Below, piece by piece: positions 14,313 to 21,755 of a stretch of 26,068 bases of DNA. The position numbers and the translations under genes are program-made. Under the pieces are notes generated by a model. That model searched no databases, was not told the DNA's origin, and saw only the letters and a program-made list of their open reading frames with translations. Positions within the stretch are counted from its first letter, which is position 1. Every line of letters starts with the position of its first letter. This DNA is from Eubacteriales bacterium (GTDB taxonomy: Bacteria > Bacillota_A > Clostridia > Christensenellales > Aristaeellaceae): positions 1 through 26,068 of the forward strand of contig JARKQO010000014.1 of the NCBI GenBank assembly GCA_029974855.1, written 5' to 3'.

Positions 14313-14603
14313 ATGTTGGTAGGACTTTTCAACCTGGTGTTCACCCTCTTGGGCTGGGCGCTGACGCTGCTGCAATGGGCGCTGGTGCTGTATGTGATCC
14401 TGTCCTGGGTGCTGCCCCAGCACAAGTACACCCAGCTGCTGGGCAAATACGCGCAGATTCTGCTGGCCCCCGTGCGCAAGGGGATGGAGCGGTATTTGCC
14501 CCAGCTGCGCTCCGTGGGCATGGATTTGTCCCCGGTGGCGCTGTGGCTGCTGATTGCCGTGGCCCGCTGGCTGCTGGGGCTGCTGCGGGGCATTTTGCTG
14601 TAA
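14313..14603 (+). CDS. YggT family membrane protein (YlmG)
   Basis: A 96-residue protein with two long hydrophobic segments separated by a polar loop with the family pattern (ILSWVLPQHKYTQLLGKYAQILLAPVRKGMERYLP). ATG 14313 is chosen because GGGAGGAA lies about 8 nt upstream; a frame opening at 14277 would add 12 polar residues and lacks a binding site. YlmG/YggT proteins lie in division clusters of Firmicutes, cyanobacteria and chloroplasts and influence membrane or nucleoid distribution (family knowledge). The stop TAA abuts the next ATG directly. Confidence 0.9.
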   Translation: MLVGLFNLVFTLLGWALTLLQWALVLYVILSWVLPQHKYTQLLGKYAQILLAPVRKGMERYLPQLRSVGMDLSPVALWLLIAVARWLLGLLRGILL

Positions 14604-15365
14604 ATGTCCGCCAAGGACGAGGCGCTGGCCCCCCGGCGGCTGGAGGAGCTGGCGGAGCGGGCCGGGGCCTCGGGCCAGGCCTGCTTCAGCCCCTTTTTGA
14701 CCCCCGCCGAGGCGGAGCTGGCCCGGCAGGCGGCCCGGAAGGCCGGGGTGACCCTGACCCTGTTTGGGGGCTATCCCGAGGCGGAGCGGCAGATGGGGGG
14801 CTTTGGCCCGGAGCCTTTGCCGGGGGAGGCCTTCCCCCTGGGGGCCCTGGCCCTGCGCTGGCCCCGCCAAACGGCCCCCACCCACCGGGATTTGCTGGGA
14901 AGCGTGATGGGCCTGGGGCTCCAGCGGCAGTGGCTGGGGGACATCGTGCTGGAAAAGGACTGGGCGGCGCTCTTTGCCACCCGGGCCATGGCCCGGCATA
15001 TCGCGGATCATCTGGGACAAGCAGGAAAAGTGAGCCTTCAGGTAGAACTTCTGAAGGAGCTGCCTGTGATGGCGGCCCCGGAGGGTACGCCCTTCCGGGA
15101 TACGGTGCCTTCCCTGCGCCTGGACGCGCTGGTGGCCAGCGGCCTGAGCCTGTCCAGGGCCAAGGCGGCGGCGCTGATTGAGGCGGGGCAGGTAAAGCTG
15201 CGCCATGTGCAAACCCTGCGCCCGGACGCCCGGGTCCAGGAGGGGGACATGATCTCCGTGCGGGGCATGGGGCGCGTGCAGCTCAGCCAGGTGGGCAAGC
15301 CCACCCGCAAGGATCGGTTGCCGGTGCTGTTGCTGCGTTTTGGAATCGGGCCATCCCCGGAGTAG
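14604..15365 (+). CDS. YlmH family S4-domain RNA-binding protein
   Basis: A 253-residue protein whose ATG follows the ylmG stop without a gap, so translation is probably coupled. Residues about 20-100 contain the YlmH N-terminal fold (PFLTPAEAELARQAARKAGVTLTLFGGYPEAERQM). The C-terminal third is an S4 RNA-binding domain (LRLDALVASGLSLSRAKAAALIEAGQVKL, then VQEGDMISVRGMGRVQL). In B. subtilis and S. pneumoniae, YlmH binds the ribosome and has been linked to rescue of stalled peptidyl-tRNA complexes (family knowledge). The region is extremely GC-rich. It ends 28 nt before divIVA. Confidence 0.92.
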   Translation: MSAKDEALAPRRLEELAERAGASGQACFSPFLTPAEAELARQAARKAGVTLTLFGGYPEAERQMGGFGPEPLPGEAFPLGALALRWPRQTAPTHRDLLGSVMGLGLQRQWLGDIVLEKDWAALFATRAMARHIADHLGQAGKVSLQVELLKELPVMAAPEGTPFRDTVPSLRLDALVASGLSLSRAKAAALIEAGQVKLRHVQTLRPDARVQEGDMISVRGMGRVQLSQVGKPTRKDRLPVLLLRFGIGPSPE

Positions 15366-15393
15366 CCGGTTGGATAGGAAAGGAGCGAATCTC

Positions 15394-15960
15394 ATGGGCA
15401 TCACCGTTTCGGACATTGAACAAAAAGAGTTTGCATTCAAGGGACCGGGCTATGATCCCTATGATGTGGATTCATACCTGGATCAGATCTGCGATGAAAT
15501 GATCGCCATGCAGGACCGCATCGACGCCCTGGAGGCGGAGCTCAGGCAGGCCAAGGCGGCCCTGGAGGCCAGCCAGGACGCCGTGCGGCCCATGCCCCAG
15601 GAGGTGACCCGGGCGGCCACCCCCGCCCCGGTGGCCAAAACCAGCGAAACCCTGGAGAGCATTTTGGTCAGCGCCCAGCGGGTGTGCGACGAGGCCATCG
15701 AAAGCGCCAACAAGCGCGCCGGGGAGATCCTGAGCGAGGCCCAGAAAAAGGCCGGGGAGGTTACCGACGCCGCCCAGGAGGAGAAGCTGACCTTGGAGAA
15801 GGAGCTTCAGAGCCTGAAAGCCGCCGCCGGGGATTTCCGCAAGCGCTTTGTGAGCCTGCTGGAGGAGCACAAGGGCCTGCTGGAGGCCAGCAAGGATTTG
15901 TTTGAGGCCGGCAACGGCCCGGGGGCCGGGGACGCCGGCTCTAAAAAGGATCGGAAATAG
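15394..15960 (+). CDS. divIVA: DivIVA domain protein
   Basis: A 188-residue coiled-coil protein starting at ATG 15394 after AAAGGAG. The N-terminal DivIVA motif (ITVSDIEQKEFAFKGPGYDPYDVDSYLDQI) is intact, including the FxxxxxGYDxxxVDxFL pattern, with Tyr in place of the last Phe. A first coiled coil spans about residues 30-70, then a Pro/Ala/Thr linker, then a long coiled coil (about 90-180). The protein recognises curved membrane at poles and septa and recruits division or wall-growth factors. It closes the ylm block, as in other Firmicutes, and a strong hairpin follows. Confidence 0.95.
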   Translation: MGITVSDIEQKEFAFKGPGYDPYDVDSYLDQICDEMIAMQDRIDALEAELRQAKAALEASQDAVRPMPQEVTRAATPAPVAKTSETLESILVSAQRVCDEAIESANKRAGEILSEAQKKAGEVTDAAQEEKLTLEKELQSLKAAAGDFRKRFVSLLEEHKGLLEASKDLFEAGNGPGAGDAGSKKDRK

Positions 15961-16013
15961 GATTCATCAATTGGATTGGGAATAGGCTGGCCGCAGCAAA
16001 AAGGCCGTATCAG

Positions 16014-16052
16014 CGCAGGGGCCGCCGCAGGTTAGCGGCAGCCCCTGCGTTT
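16014..16052 (+). terminator. Strong hairpin after divIVA
   Basis: Arms CGCAGGGG-CC-GCCGC (16014-16028) and GCGGC-AG-CCCCTGCG (16035-16049) pair over 15 positions with one mismatch around a 6-nt loop, then TTT. The stem is very stable although the T-tract is short. It probably ends the division operon. Confidence 0.7.
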
Positions 16053-16064
16053 GGCGTACCCCCT

Positions 16065-17070
16065 TACCTCGATAGGCGGATGCCGAAAACACAAGGTGTG
16101 CCGTCTTTTTATGAATGTGCATCCCATGTGGTTCAGTACATAGGGTGGCGGTTTCAATAATCCTGAGTGAGGATAAATAATGGACATTCAAAAAATATAT
16201 ACGAAAAATGCAGCTTATCAGAAATTTGAGGTACTGCTTACAAACAGGAATAAGCGGCACAGATACAATGAATTCATGATTGAGGGCGTGCGGAATATCA
16301 ACGAAGCGATTCAAAGCCGCTGGCAGATTCATGCCTTTCTGTATCCGCATGGTAAGAAGCTGTCCCGTTGGGCATTGGATTTGCTGCACACTATCAAAAC
16401 AGACGGCAATTATGAACTGCCCGAAAGCCTGATGGCTGAATTAAGCGGCAAGGCGGATACTTCGGAGCTAATGGCAATCGCTGCCATGAAAAGCAATGCG
16501 GAAAATGAAAAAGAATTATCTGGGAATCCCGTTATAGCCTTGTTTGACAGGCCGTCCAACAAAGGCAATTTGGGAACGCTGATTCGCTCATGCGATGCTT
16601 TAGGCATAGAAAAATTGATTGTTACCGGGCATTCGGTGGATATATACGATCCCGATGTCATCAGCGCGTCTATGGGCTCGTTTTTTAAGCTCCCGATGAT
16701 AAGGCTCTCGGATAAAATTGAAATTGACAAATATATTGATGAATTGAAGCAGAAATATCCGTTGCTGAAAATAGTCGGGTCAACCGCCCATGTACAGACG
16801 AATATTGATGCGATTGATATGACAACGCCTGTTTTGCTTTTACTCGGTAACGAAACGGAAGGCCTGAGTCAGTATTATTCTGAAATCTGCGATGTGCTGG
16901 CAACAATACCTATGAGCAAAAATGCTTCGGCTTCCTCTCTGAATGTGAGCTGTGCCGCCACAGTAATGTTTTATGAGATCATGAGGCAAAGGCTAAAAGC
17001 ATGAGTTCCTTTTCTAAAGAGCAGCCCAACAAAGCTTCATGTACGAGCGCGGCAACAGAAACGTGAAGGC
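16065..17070. other. Low-GC segment, probable horizontally acquired insert
   Basis: From about 16065 to 17070 composition falls sharply (a 60-bp sample at 16201-16260 is 40% GC) while flanking genes are near 70%. The segment holds one methyltransferase gene plus short flanks, and breaks the usual divIVA-ileS adjacency. No integrase, transposase or flanking direct repeat was seen, so the exact edges are approximate. Confidence 0.6.
16180..17004 (+). CDS. SpoU/TrmH family RNA 2'-O-methyltransferase, low-GC
   Basis: A 274-residue protein from ATG 16180 behind GTGAGGAT. All three SpoU/SPOUT motifs are intact: motif 1 NKGNLGTLIRSCDALGIEKL, motif 2 LLLGNETEGLS and motif 3 IPMSKNASASSLNVSCAATV. These form the trefoil-knot AdoMet site, so the enzyme should methylate a ribose 2'-OH in tRNA or rRNA. 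An N-terminal substrate-binding domain (FEVLLTNRNKRHRYNEFMIEG) resembles that of rRNA enzymes such as RlmB and TsnR; which RNA it modifies is not clear. Base and codon use (AAA, GAT, ATT, TTA) differ strongly from every neighbour, pointing to recent transfer. Resistance to a ribosome-targeting compound is possible but unproven. Confidence 0.88.
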   Translation: MDIQKIYTKNAAYQKFEVLLTNRNKRHRYNEFMIEGVRNINEAIQSRWQIHAFLYPHGKKLSRWALDLLHTIKTDGNYELPESLMAELSGKADTSELMAIAAMKSNAENEKELSGNPVIALFDRPSNKGNLGTLIRSCDALGIEKLIVTGHSVDIYDPDVISASMGSFFKLPMIRLSDKIEIDKYIDELKQKYPLLKIVGSTAHVQTNIDAIDMTTPVLLLLGNETEGLSQYYSEICDVLATIPMSKNASASSLNVSCAATVMFYEIMRQRLKA

Positions 17071-17074
17071 GCGC

Positions 17075-17965
17075 CTATGCGTCCAGATCCACCCCCAACA
17101 CCTCCAAATCCACCGTGATCTCCGAAAACCTCACCTGCCCCAGCGCCTCCTCCCCCAGGCCAAAGGTCATGGGGGTCATGGCCAAAAAGGCGGCGGCCTC
17201 CTCCCGGCTCACCGGAAGGGTTTGCAGCACGGACCGCCGGGCCACGATCCGTCCATGGGTCCCCAGGTGCTCCAGCACCCGCTCATTGCTGTACGTTCCT
17301 CCGCTCTCACGCAGATGCTCCGCCACCCCGGCCCGCACCTGCTCCAGATACCGGGGCCCGGGCACCACCTTCACCAGAAAGCCCCCCGGAGCCAGCACCC
17401 GGGCGAATTCCCCGTAGTCCGCCGGGGTCAGGATGTTCAGCAGCACGTGGACGCTGCCGTCCGCCAGAGGCAGCCGGGCCAGGTTCCCCACCAGCCAGTA
17501 GAGGGAAAGGTTTTCCCCCCGGGCCTGGCGGGCGGCGGCCAAAATGCCGTCCCGGCTTAAATCCAGCCCCAGGACCCGGGCGGCGGGAAAGCGGCGGGCC
17601 AGCTGCCGGGCATAGAACCCCTCGCCGCAGCCCGCGTCCAGCAAGGTAAAGGGCTGCTCCCGGGGTAACTCCTCCCAGGGCAACTCCTCCTGAATCAAAG
17701 AGGCCACCGCCTCCAGCACCCCGTCGTAAAAGCCCCGGCCCAGCACCAGCCCCCGGGCCTCAAACAGTGCAGCGCCGTATTTTTCCCCCTGCTGGTCATG
17801 GCTGGGGGCCAGGTTCACATACCCCCTGGCGGACAGGTCGTAGCAGTGGCCCTGGGGGCAGACCAGGCTTTGCTCCCCCCGCAGGGAAAAGGCCCCGGCG
17901 CACAGGGGGCAGCGCAGTAAGGGCAAAATGGGGGCCGTGTGGGCGGCCAAGGCGGCAAGCTTCAT
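17075..17965 (-). CDS. RlmA-type 23S rRNA (guanine-N1) methyltransferase
   Basis: A 296-residue enzyme on the minus strand, starting at ATG (complement of 17963-17965) with AAGGAGGG just upstream; 14 further upstream in-frame codons lack a binding site. The N-terminus has the zinc-finger pattern of the family (CPLCAGAF ... CPQGHCYD), followed by GYVNLAP. The Rossmann AdoMet motif is LLDAGCGEGFYARQLA, followed by GLDLSRDGILAAARQ. RlmA(I) methylates G745 and RlmA(II), TlrB-like, G748 of 23S rRNA; which one applies cannot be told, though Gram-positives usually have the second. It runs divergently from the T-box/ileS unit and converges on the low-GC insert. Confidence 0.9.
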   Translation of the reverse strand: MKLAALAAHTAPILPLLRCPLCAGAFSLRGEQSLVCPQGHCYDLSARGYVNLAPSHDQQGEKYGAALFEARGLVLGRGFYDGVLEAVASLIQEELPWEELPREQPFTLLDAGCGEGFYARQLARRFPAARVLGLDLSRDGILAAARQARGENLSLYWLVGNLARLPLADGSVHVLLNILTPADYGEFARVLAPGGFLVKVVPGPRYLEQVRAGVAEHLRESGGTYSNERVLEHLGTHGRIVARRSVLQTLPVSREEAAAFLAMTPMTFGLGEEALGQVRFSEITVDLEVLGVDLDA

Positions 17966-18015
17966 GGGGACCCTCCTTACCGGAAGGGGTTTCGACGCGG
18001 AAAGCAAACCTCCTG

Positions 18016-18044
18016 TTTACTTTTGCGGGTTTCTGTGCTATAGT
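18016..18044 (+). promoter_or_regulatory. Promoter of the T-box/ileS unit
   Basis: TTTACT (18016-18021), 17-bp spacer and TATAGT (18039-18044), with an extended -10 TGC directly before it (18036-18038). The start of transcription would be near 18051, immediately ahead of the T-box leader. Confidence 0.7.
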
Positions 18045-18050
18045 ACGGAA

Positions 18051-18290
18051 CAAGGCCATGATGGGGACGGGCGCGCGGCTCCCCTCGCCAAGCGAGCTTG
18101 GGACGGTGCAAGCCAAGCCGAGGCGGCGCGCCGGATCACCCCGGAGCTTCTTGCCCCAGGGCAACCAGGGCGGGACGGACGCCCCCGATACCGGGCAGCC
18201 GCGCAAGCGGCATGAGCTGGGCGGCTGAGGCCGCCAAGATGGGTGGTACCGCGGAGCTTGCTTCCGTCCCGTTGGGGCGGTTTTTTTGCG
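18051..18290 (+). promoter_or_regulatory. T-box leader, isoleucine specificity
   Basis: The leader senses uncharged tRNA and controls ileS by antitermination. The T-box core AAGATGGGTGGTACCGCGG lies at 18236-18254, right before a terminator. Stem III is visible as GGCGGC-TGAG-GCCGCC (18220-18235), and another hairpin at 18198-18211. In Stem I, arms 18070-18076 and 18126-18132 pair perfectly (7 bp), and GGGG 18063-18066 pairs with CCCC 18139-18142, leaving an asymmetric internal loop whose 3' side contains ATC (18135-18137) followed by A: an Ile specifier codon. A GGTGCAA apical-loop motif lies at 18105-18111. The usual AGTA bulge on the 5' side of the specifier loop is not present there. Confidence 0.88.
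18264..18287 (+). terminator. Regulated terminator of the T-box leader
   Basis: CCGTCCC (18264-18270) pairs with GGGGCGG (18274-18280), including one G-T wobble, around a 3-nt loop, followed by seven T (18281-18287). Its 5' side can alternatively pair with the T-box bulge region to form the antiterminator when uncharged tRNA-Ile binds. Confidence 0.88.
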
Positions 18291-18353
18291 CCCGGGCAAG
18301 GGGCGCGGTTTTGGGAAAATCCAGCGACAATGCGTCAGCAGCGGAGGGGTTCC

Positions 18354-21300
18354 ATGTATCAGAAGGTTTCGACGGATCTGAATTTTGCGGCCAGGGAAAA
18401 GGAAGTGCTGGAGCTGTGGGAGCGGGAGGGCATCGTGCAAAAGTGCTTCCACCACCGGGACGGGGCGGAGCGCTTCACCTTCTACGACGGCCCCCCCACG
18501 GCCAACGGCCGCCCCCACATCGGCCATATCGAGACCCGGGCCATCAAGGACCTGATTCCCCGCTTCCAGGCCATGAAGGGGAAGGACGTGCTGCGCAAGG
18601 CCGGCTGGGACACCCATGGGCTCCCGGTGGAGCTGGAGGTGGAAAGGCAGCTGGGCCTGGACGGCAAGCCCCAGATCGAGGCCTACGGCATTGAGCCCTT
18701 CATCGAGCAGTGCAAAAAGAGCGTGTGGAAGTACCTGGGGGAATGGGAGGACATGTCCCGCCGGGTGGGCTTCTGGGCGGATATGGAGAACCCGTACGTC
18801 ACCTACCATGACGACTACATCGAGTCCATCTGGTGGAGCCTGAAGGAAATTTGGAAGAAGGGCCTGCTGTACAAGGGCCACAAGGTCGTGCCCTACTGCC
18901 CCCGCTGCGGCACGGCCCTGTCCAGCCACGAGGTGGCCCAGGGCTACAAGGACGTCACCGACCCCTCCGCCTTTGTGCGCTTTCCCATCAAGGGCCGGGA
19001 CAACGCCTATTTGCTGGCCTGGACCACCACCCCCTGGACGTTGCCCAGCAACGTGGCCCTGTGCGTGAACCCCAAGGAGGACTACGTGGAGCTGGAGGTA
19101 GACGGCGCTTCCTATATCTTAGCCAAGGCCTTGGCGGGCCCGGTGCTGGGGGAGGAGGCTGCTAAAAGCGCCAGGGTGCTCCGCACAGTGAAGGGCCGGG
19201 AGCTCCGCGGCCTGGAATATGAGCCCCTGTACGCCTTTGAAACTCCCAAGGAAAAAGCCTGGTATGTGGTGGCGGACGAGTACGTCACCCTGACGGACGG
19301 CGCGGGCATTGTGCACATCGCCCCGGCCTTCGGCGAGGACGACGCCCGGGTGGGCCGGGAGAACGGCCTTCCCTTTGTGCAGCTGGTGGACCCCCAGGGC
19401 AAGTTTGTGGATTCCACCCCCTGGGCCGGAGACAGCGTGCAGGTGGTGAACGAAAAGGTCCTGGAGGACCTGAAGGCCCGGGGCTTGCTGCACCGGGTGG
19501 CCCCCTACGACCACAGCTATCCCTTCTGCTGGCGCTGCGACACCGCGCTGCTGTACTATGCCCGGGCCACCTGGTTCATCCGCATGACCGCCCTGAAGGA
19601 CCAGCTGGTGGCCAACAACCGCTCCGTTCACTGGATGCCCGACAACATCAAGGAAGGCCGCATGGGCAACTTCCTGGAAAACGTGCTGGACTGGGGCCTC
19701 TCCCGGGAGCGGTACTGGGGCACCCCGCTGCCCATCTGGGTCTGCGAGGAGGGGCACCTCCACGTCATTGGCAGCAAGCAAGAGCTTCACGACATGGCCA
19801 CGGAGCCCTTTGAGGACGTGGAGCTGCACCGGCCCTACATCGACGCCATCCGCATCGCCTGCCCCCACTGCGGGAAGCCCATGGAGCGGGTGAAGGAAGT
19901 TATCGACTGCTGGTACGACAGCGGCAGCATGCCCTTCGCCCAGTGGCACTACCCCTTTGAGAACAAGGAAATCTTTGACAGCCGCTTCCCGGCGGACTTC
20001 ATCAGCGAGGCCATCGACCAGACCCGGGGCTGGTTCTACACCTTGCTGGCCATCTCCACCTTGATCTTTGACCGGGCTCCCTTTGAAAACTGCATCGTCA
20101 TGGGCCACGTCCAGGACAAGGACGGCCAGAAGATGAGCAAGCACAAGGGCAACGTGGTGGACCCCTGGACCGTGCTGGACAAGCAGGGCGCGGACGCGGT
20201 GCGCTGGTATTTCTATACCGCCGGGGCCCCCTGGCTCCCCAGCCGCTTCAGCGACGAGGCCGTCAACGAAGGCCAGCGCAAGTTCATGGCCACCTTGCAC
20301 AACACCTACGCATTCTTCGTGCTCTACGCCAACATCGACGGCTTTGACCCCAAGGAACACCCCATGGCCCAGGCCAAGCTCACCCTCATGGACCGGTGGA
20401 TTCTCTCCAGGCTCAACCGCCTGGTAGCCAGGGTGGACGAGGACCTGACCCAGTACCGCATCCCCGAGCCCGCCCGGGCCATCACCGAGTTTGTGGACGA
20501 GCTGAGCAACTGGTACGTGCGCCGGGGCCGGGAGCGCTTCTGGGGCAAGGGCATGGACGACACCAAGGAAGCCGCCTTTGTGACCCTGTACACCGTGCTC
20601 ACCACCCTGTGCAAGCTCATCGCCCCCTTCGTGCCCTTCATGGCCGAAAGCATGTACCAGAACCTGGTGCGCTCGGTAGACCCCGCCGCCCCGGAGAGCG
20701 TGCACCTGTGCGATTTCCCTGTGGCGGATGAGTCCCTCATCGACGAAAACCTGAACCGCCAGATGGCCGACCTCCTGGAGGTGGTGAGCCTAGGCCGGGC
20801 CAGCCGCGCCGCCGCCGGCCTGAAAATCCGCCAGCCCGTCTGCGCCCTGTACGTAAAGGGCGCGCGCCTGGACCCCGCCTTCGCGGACCTGGCCGCCGAC
20901 GAGCTCAACGCCAAGCAGGTGGTATTCACCGACGACGCCCGGGCCTTTACCACCTACAACCTGAAGCCCCAGATGCGCACCTTGGGCCCCAAGTACGGCA
21001 AGCTCCTGGGCCCCATCGGCAGCGCCCTGAAGGACATGGACGGCAACCAGGTGGTGGATACCTTCGCCCGGGGCGAAAACCTCGTGTTCACCGTCAACGG
21101 CACCGAAGTAACCCTCGCCAAGGACGACGTGCTCACCGAGGCCGCCCAAAAGCCCGGCTTCGCCGCCCAGATAGGCGGGGACCTCACCGTGGTGCTGGAC
21201 TGCAACCTCACCCCGGACCTCCTGCGGGAGGGCTACCAGCGGGAGCTCGTCTCCAAGCTCCAAACCATGCGCAAGGAAGCCGGCTTTGAGGTCAGCGACC

Positions 21301-21482
21301 GCATCCAGGTCACCTACCAGGCCGGCCCCGAGCTCTCCGCCGCCATCGAGGCGGGCCGGGACTTCATCATGCAAAGCGTCCTCGCCACCCACTTCCAAAG
21401 CGCCCCCGCCCCCGCCTCCGCCCAGACCAAAACCTGGGATATCAACGGCCTGGAGGCTGAGCTGAGCGTGCATCGGGGGTAG
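18354..21482 (+). CDS. ileS: Isoleucyl-tRNA synthetase, type 2 (IleRS2)
   Basis: A 1042-residue class I synthetase from ATG 18354, preceded by GGAGGGG. Charges tRNA-Ile with isoleucine. The HIGH motif is HIGH at residues 55-58 (PTANGRPHIGH), and the KMSKS loop is KMSKH at 593-597. The block GWDTHGLPVELEVERQLG and CKKSVWKYLGEWEDMSRRVGFW mark the type 2 (eukaryote-like) form; B. subtilis has the shorter type 1. The editing domain (WTTTPWTLPSN) is present. Cys pairs occur in CPRCGTALSSHE and CPHCGKPMER. The C-terminus has the anticodon-binding and DUF5915 regions (LTPDLLREGYQRELVSKLQTMRKEAGF). Type 2 enzymes are often insensitive to mupirocin (family knowledge). The in-frame ORF extension back to 18243 is leader RNA. 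Confidence 0.95.
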   Translation: MYQKVSTDLNFAAREKEVLELWEREGIVQKCFHHRDGAERFTFYDGPPTANGRPHIGHIETRAIKDLIPRFQAMKGKDVLRKAGWDTHGLPVELEVERQLGLDGKPQIEAYGIEPFIEQCKKSVWKYLGEWEDMSRRVGFWADMENPYVTYHDDYIESIWWSLKEIWKKGLLYKGHKVVPYCPRCGTALSSHEVAQGYKDVTDPSAFVRFPIKGRDNAYLLAWTTTPWTLPSNVALCVNPKEDYVELEVDGASYILAKALAGPVLGEEAAKSARVLRTVKGRELRGLEYEPLYAFETPKEKAWYVVADEYVTLTDGAGIVHIAPAFGEDDARVGRENGLPFVQLVDPQGKFVDSTPWAGDSVQVVNEKVLEDLKARGLLHRVAPYDHSYPFCWRCDTALLYYARATWFIRMTALKDQLVANNRSVHWMPDNIKEGRMGNFLENVLDWGLSRERYWGTPLPIWVCEEGHLHVIGSKQELHDMATEPFEDVELHRPYIDAIRIACPHCGKPMERVKEVIDCWYDSGSMPFAQWHYPFENKEIFDSRFPADFISEAIDQTRGWFYTLLAISTLIFDRAPFENCIVMGHVQDKDGQKMSKHKGNVVDPWTVLDKQGADAVRWYFYTAGAPWLPSRFSDEAVNEGQRKFMATLHNTYAFFVLYANIDGFDPKEHPMAQAKLTLMDRWILSRLNRLVARVDEDLTQYRIPEPARAITEFVDELSNWYVRRGRERFWGKGMDDTKEAAFVTLYTVLTTLCKLIAPFVPFMAESMYQNLVRSVDPAAPESVHLCDFPVADESLIDENLNRQMADLLEVVSLGRASRAAAGLKIRQPVCALYVKGARLDPAFADLAADELNAKQVVFTDDARAFTTYNLKPQMRTLGPKYGKLLGPIGSALKDMDGNQVVDTFARGENLVFTVNGTEVTLAKDDVLTEAAQKPGFAAQIGGDLTVVLDCNLTPDLLREGYQRELVSKLQTMRKEAGFEVSDRIQVTYQAGPELSAAIEAGRDFIMQSVLATHFQSAPAPASAQTKTWDINGLEAELSVHRG

Positions 21483-21755
21483 GGGACGACGGGGGGCGGA
21501 ACGGAGGACGGGGGAACGGTCAGAGGCTCCGCCTCCGACACCTCCGCCAGGGATTTCATCCCTGGACCCGCATTTGACCGCTCTGCGCGCGGTCAAGGGA
21601 TATTATTATTTTTGTTGCACTGTTGGACACCCTGAAAGGGTGTCCAATGAACGGGTTCTTAGGGGCTTAGCCCCTAAGCGGGAGGCCGGAGGGCAGAGCC
21701 CTCCGGATCGTATCCTCCCCCCGTCCCCGTTCGCATCCCCTCATAAGGAGAAAAC
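21483..21755. other. Intergenic region between ileS and methyltransferase, 273 bp
   Basis: No gene is seen. It holds the six-palindrome run (21523-21706) and a T-rich tract (21601-21614) after the third palindrome that could end ileS transcription. A TAAGGAG ribosome binding site for the next gene lies about 21744-21750. A short open frame crosses the palindromes but has no start signal and no family resemblance. Confidence 0.7.
21523..21706. repeat. Run of six perfect palindromes
   Basis: Six non-overlapping perfect inverted repeats in 184 bp: GAGGC/GCCTC (21523-21535), CCAGGGAT/ATCCCTGG (21547-21565), TTGACCGC/GCGGTCAA (21574-21596), TTGGACACCC/GGGTGTCCAA (21623-21647), CTTAGGGGC/GCCCCTAAG (21658-21678) and CCGGAGGGC/GCCCTCCGG (21686-21706). 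Loops are 3, 3, 7, 5, 3 and 3 nt. The arms differ from hairpin to hairpin, so it is a composite element, not one repeat copied. A dispersed REP/MITE-like intergenic element is the likeliest explanation. Confidence 0.85.

Noticed and set aside
16065..17070. Insertion sequence or integron cassette carrying the methyltransferase
   Set aside because: No transposase, terminal inverted repeats, attC-like site or target duplication could be seen; only the compositional shift supports transfer.
18098..18694. Open frame through the T-box into ileS
   Set aside because: The T-box core, terminator and Ile specifier explain the region as a leader RNA.
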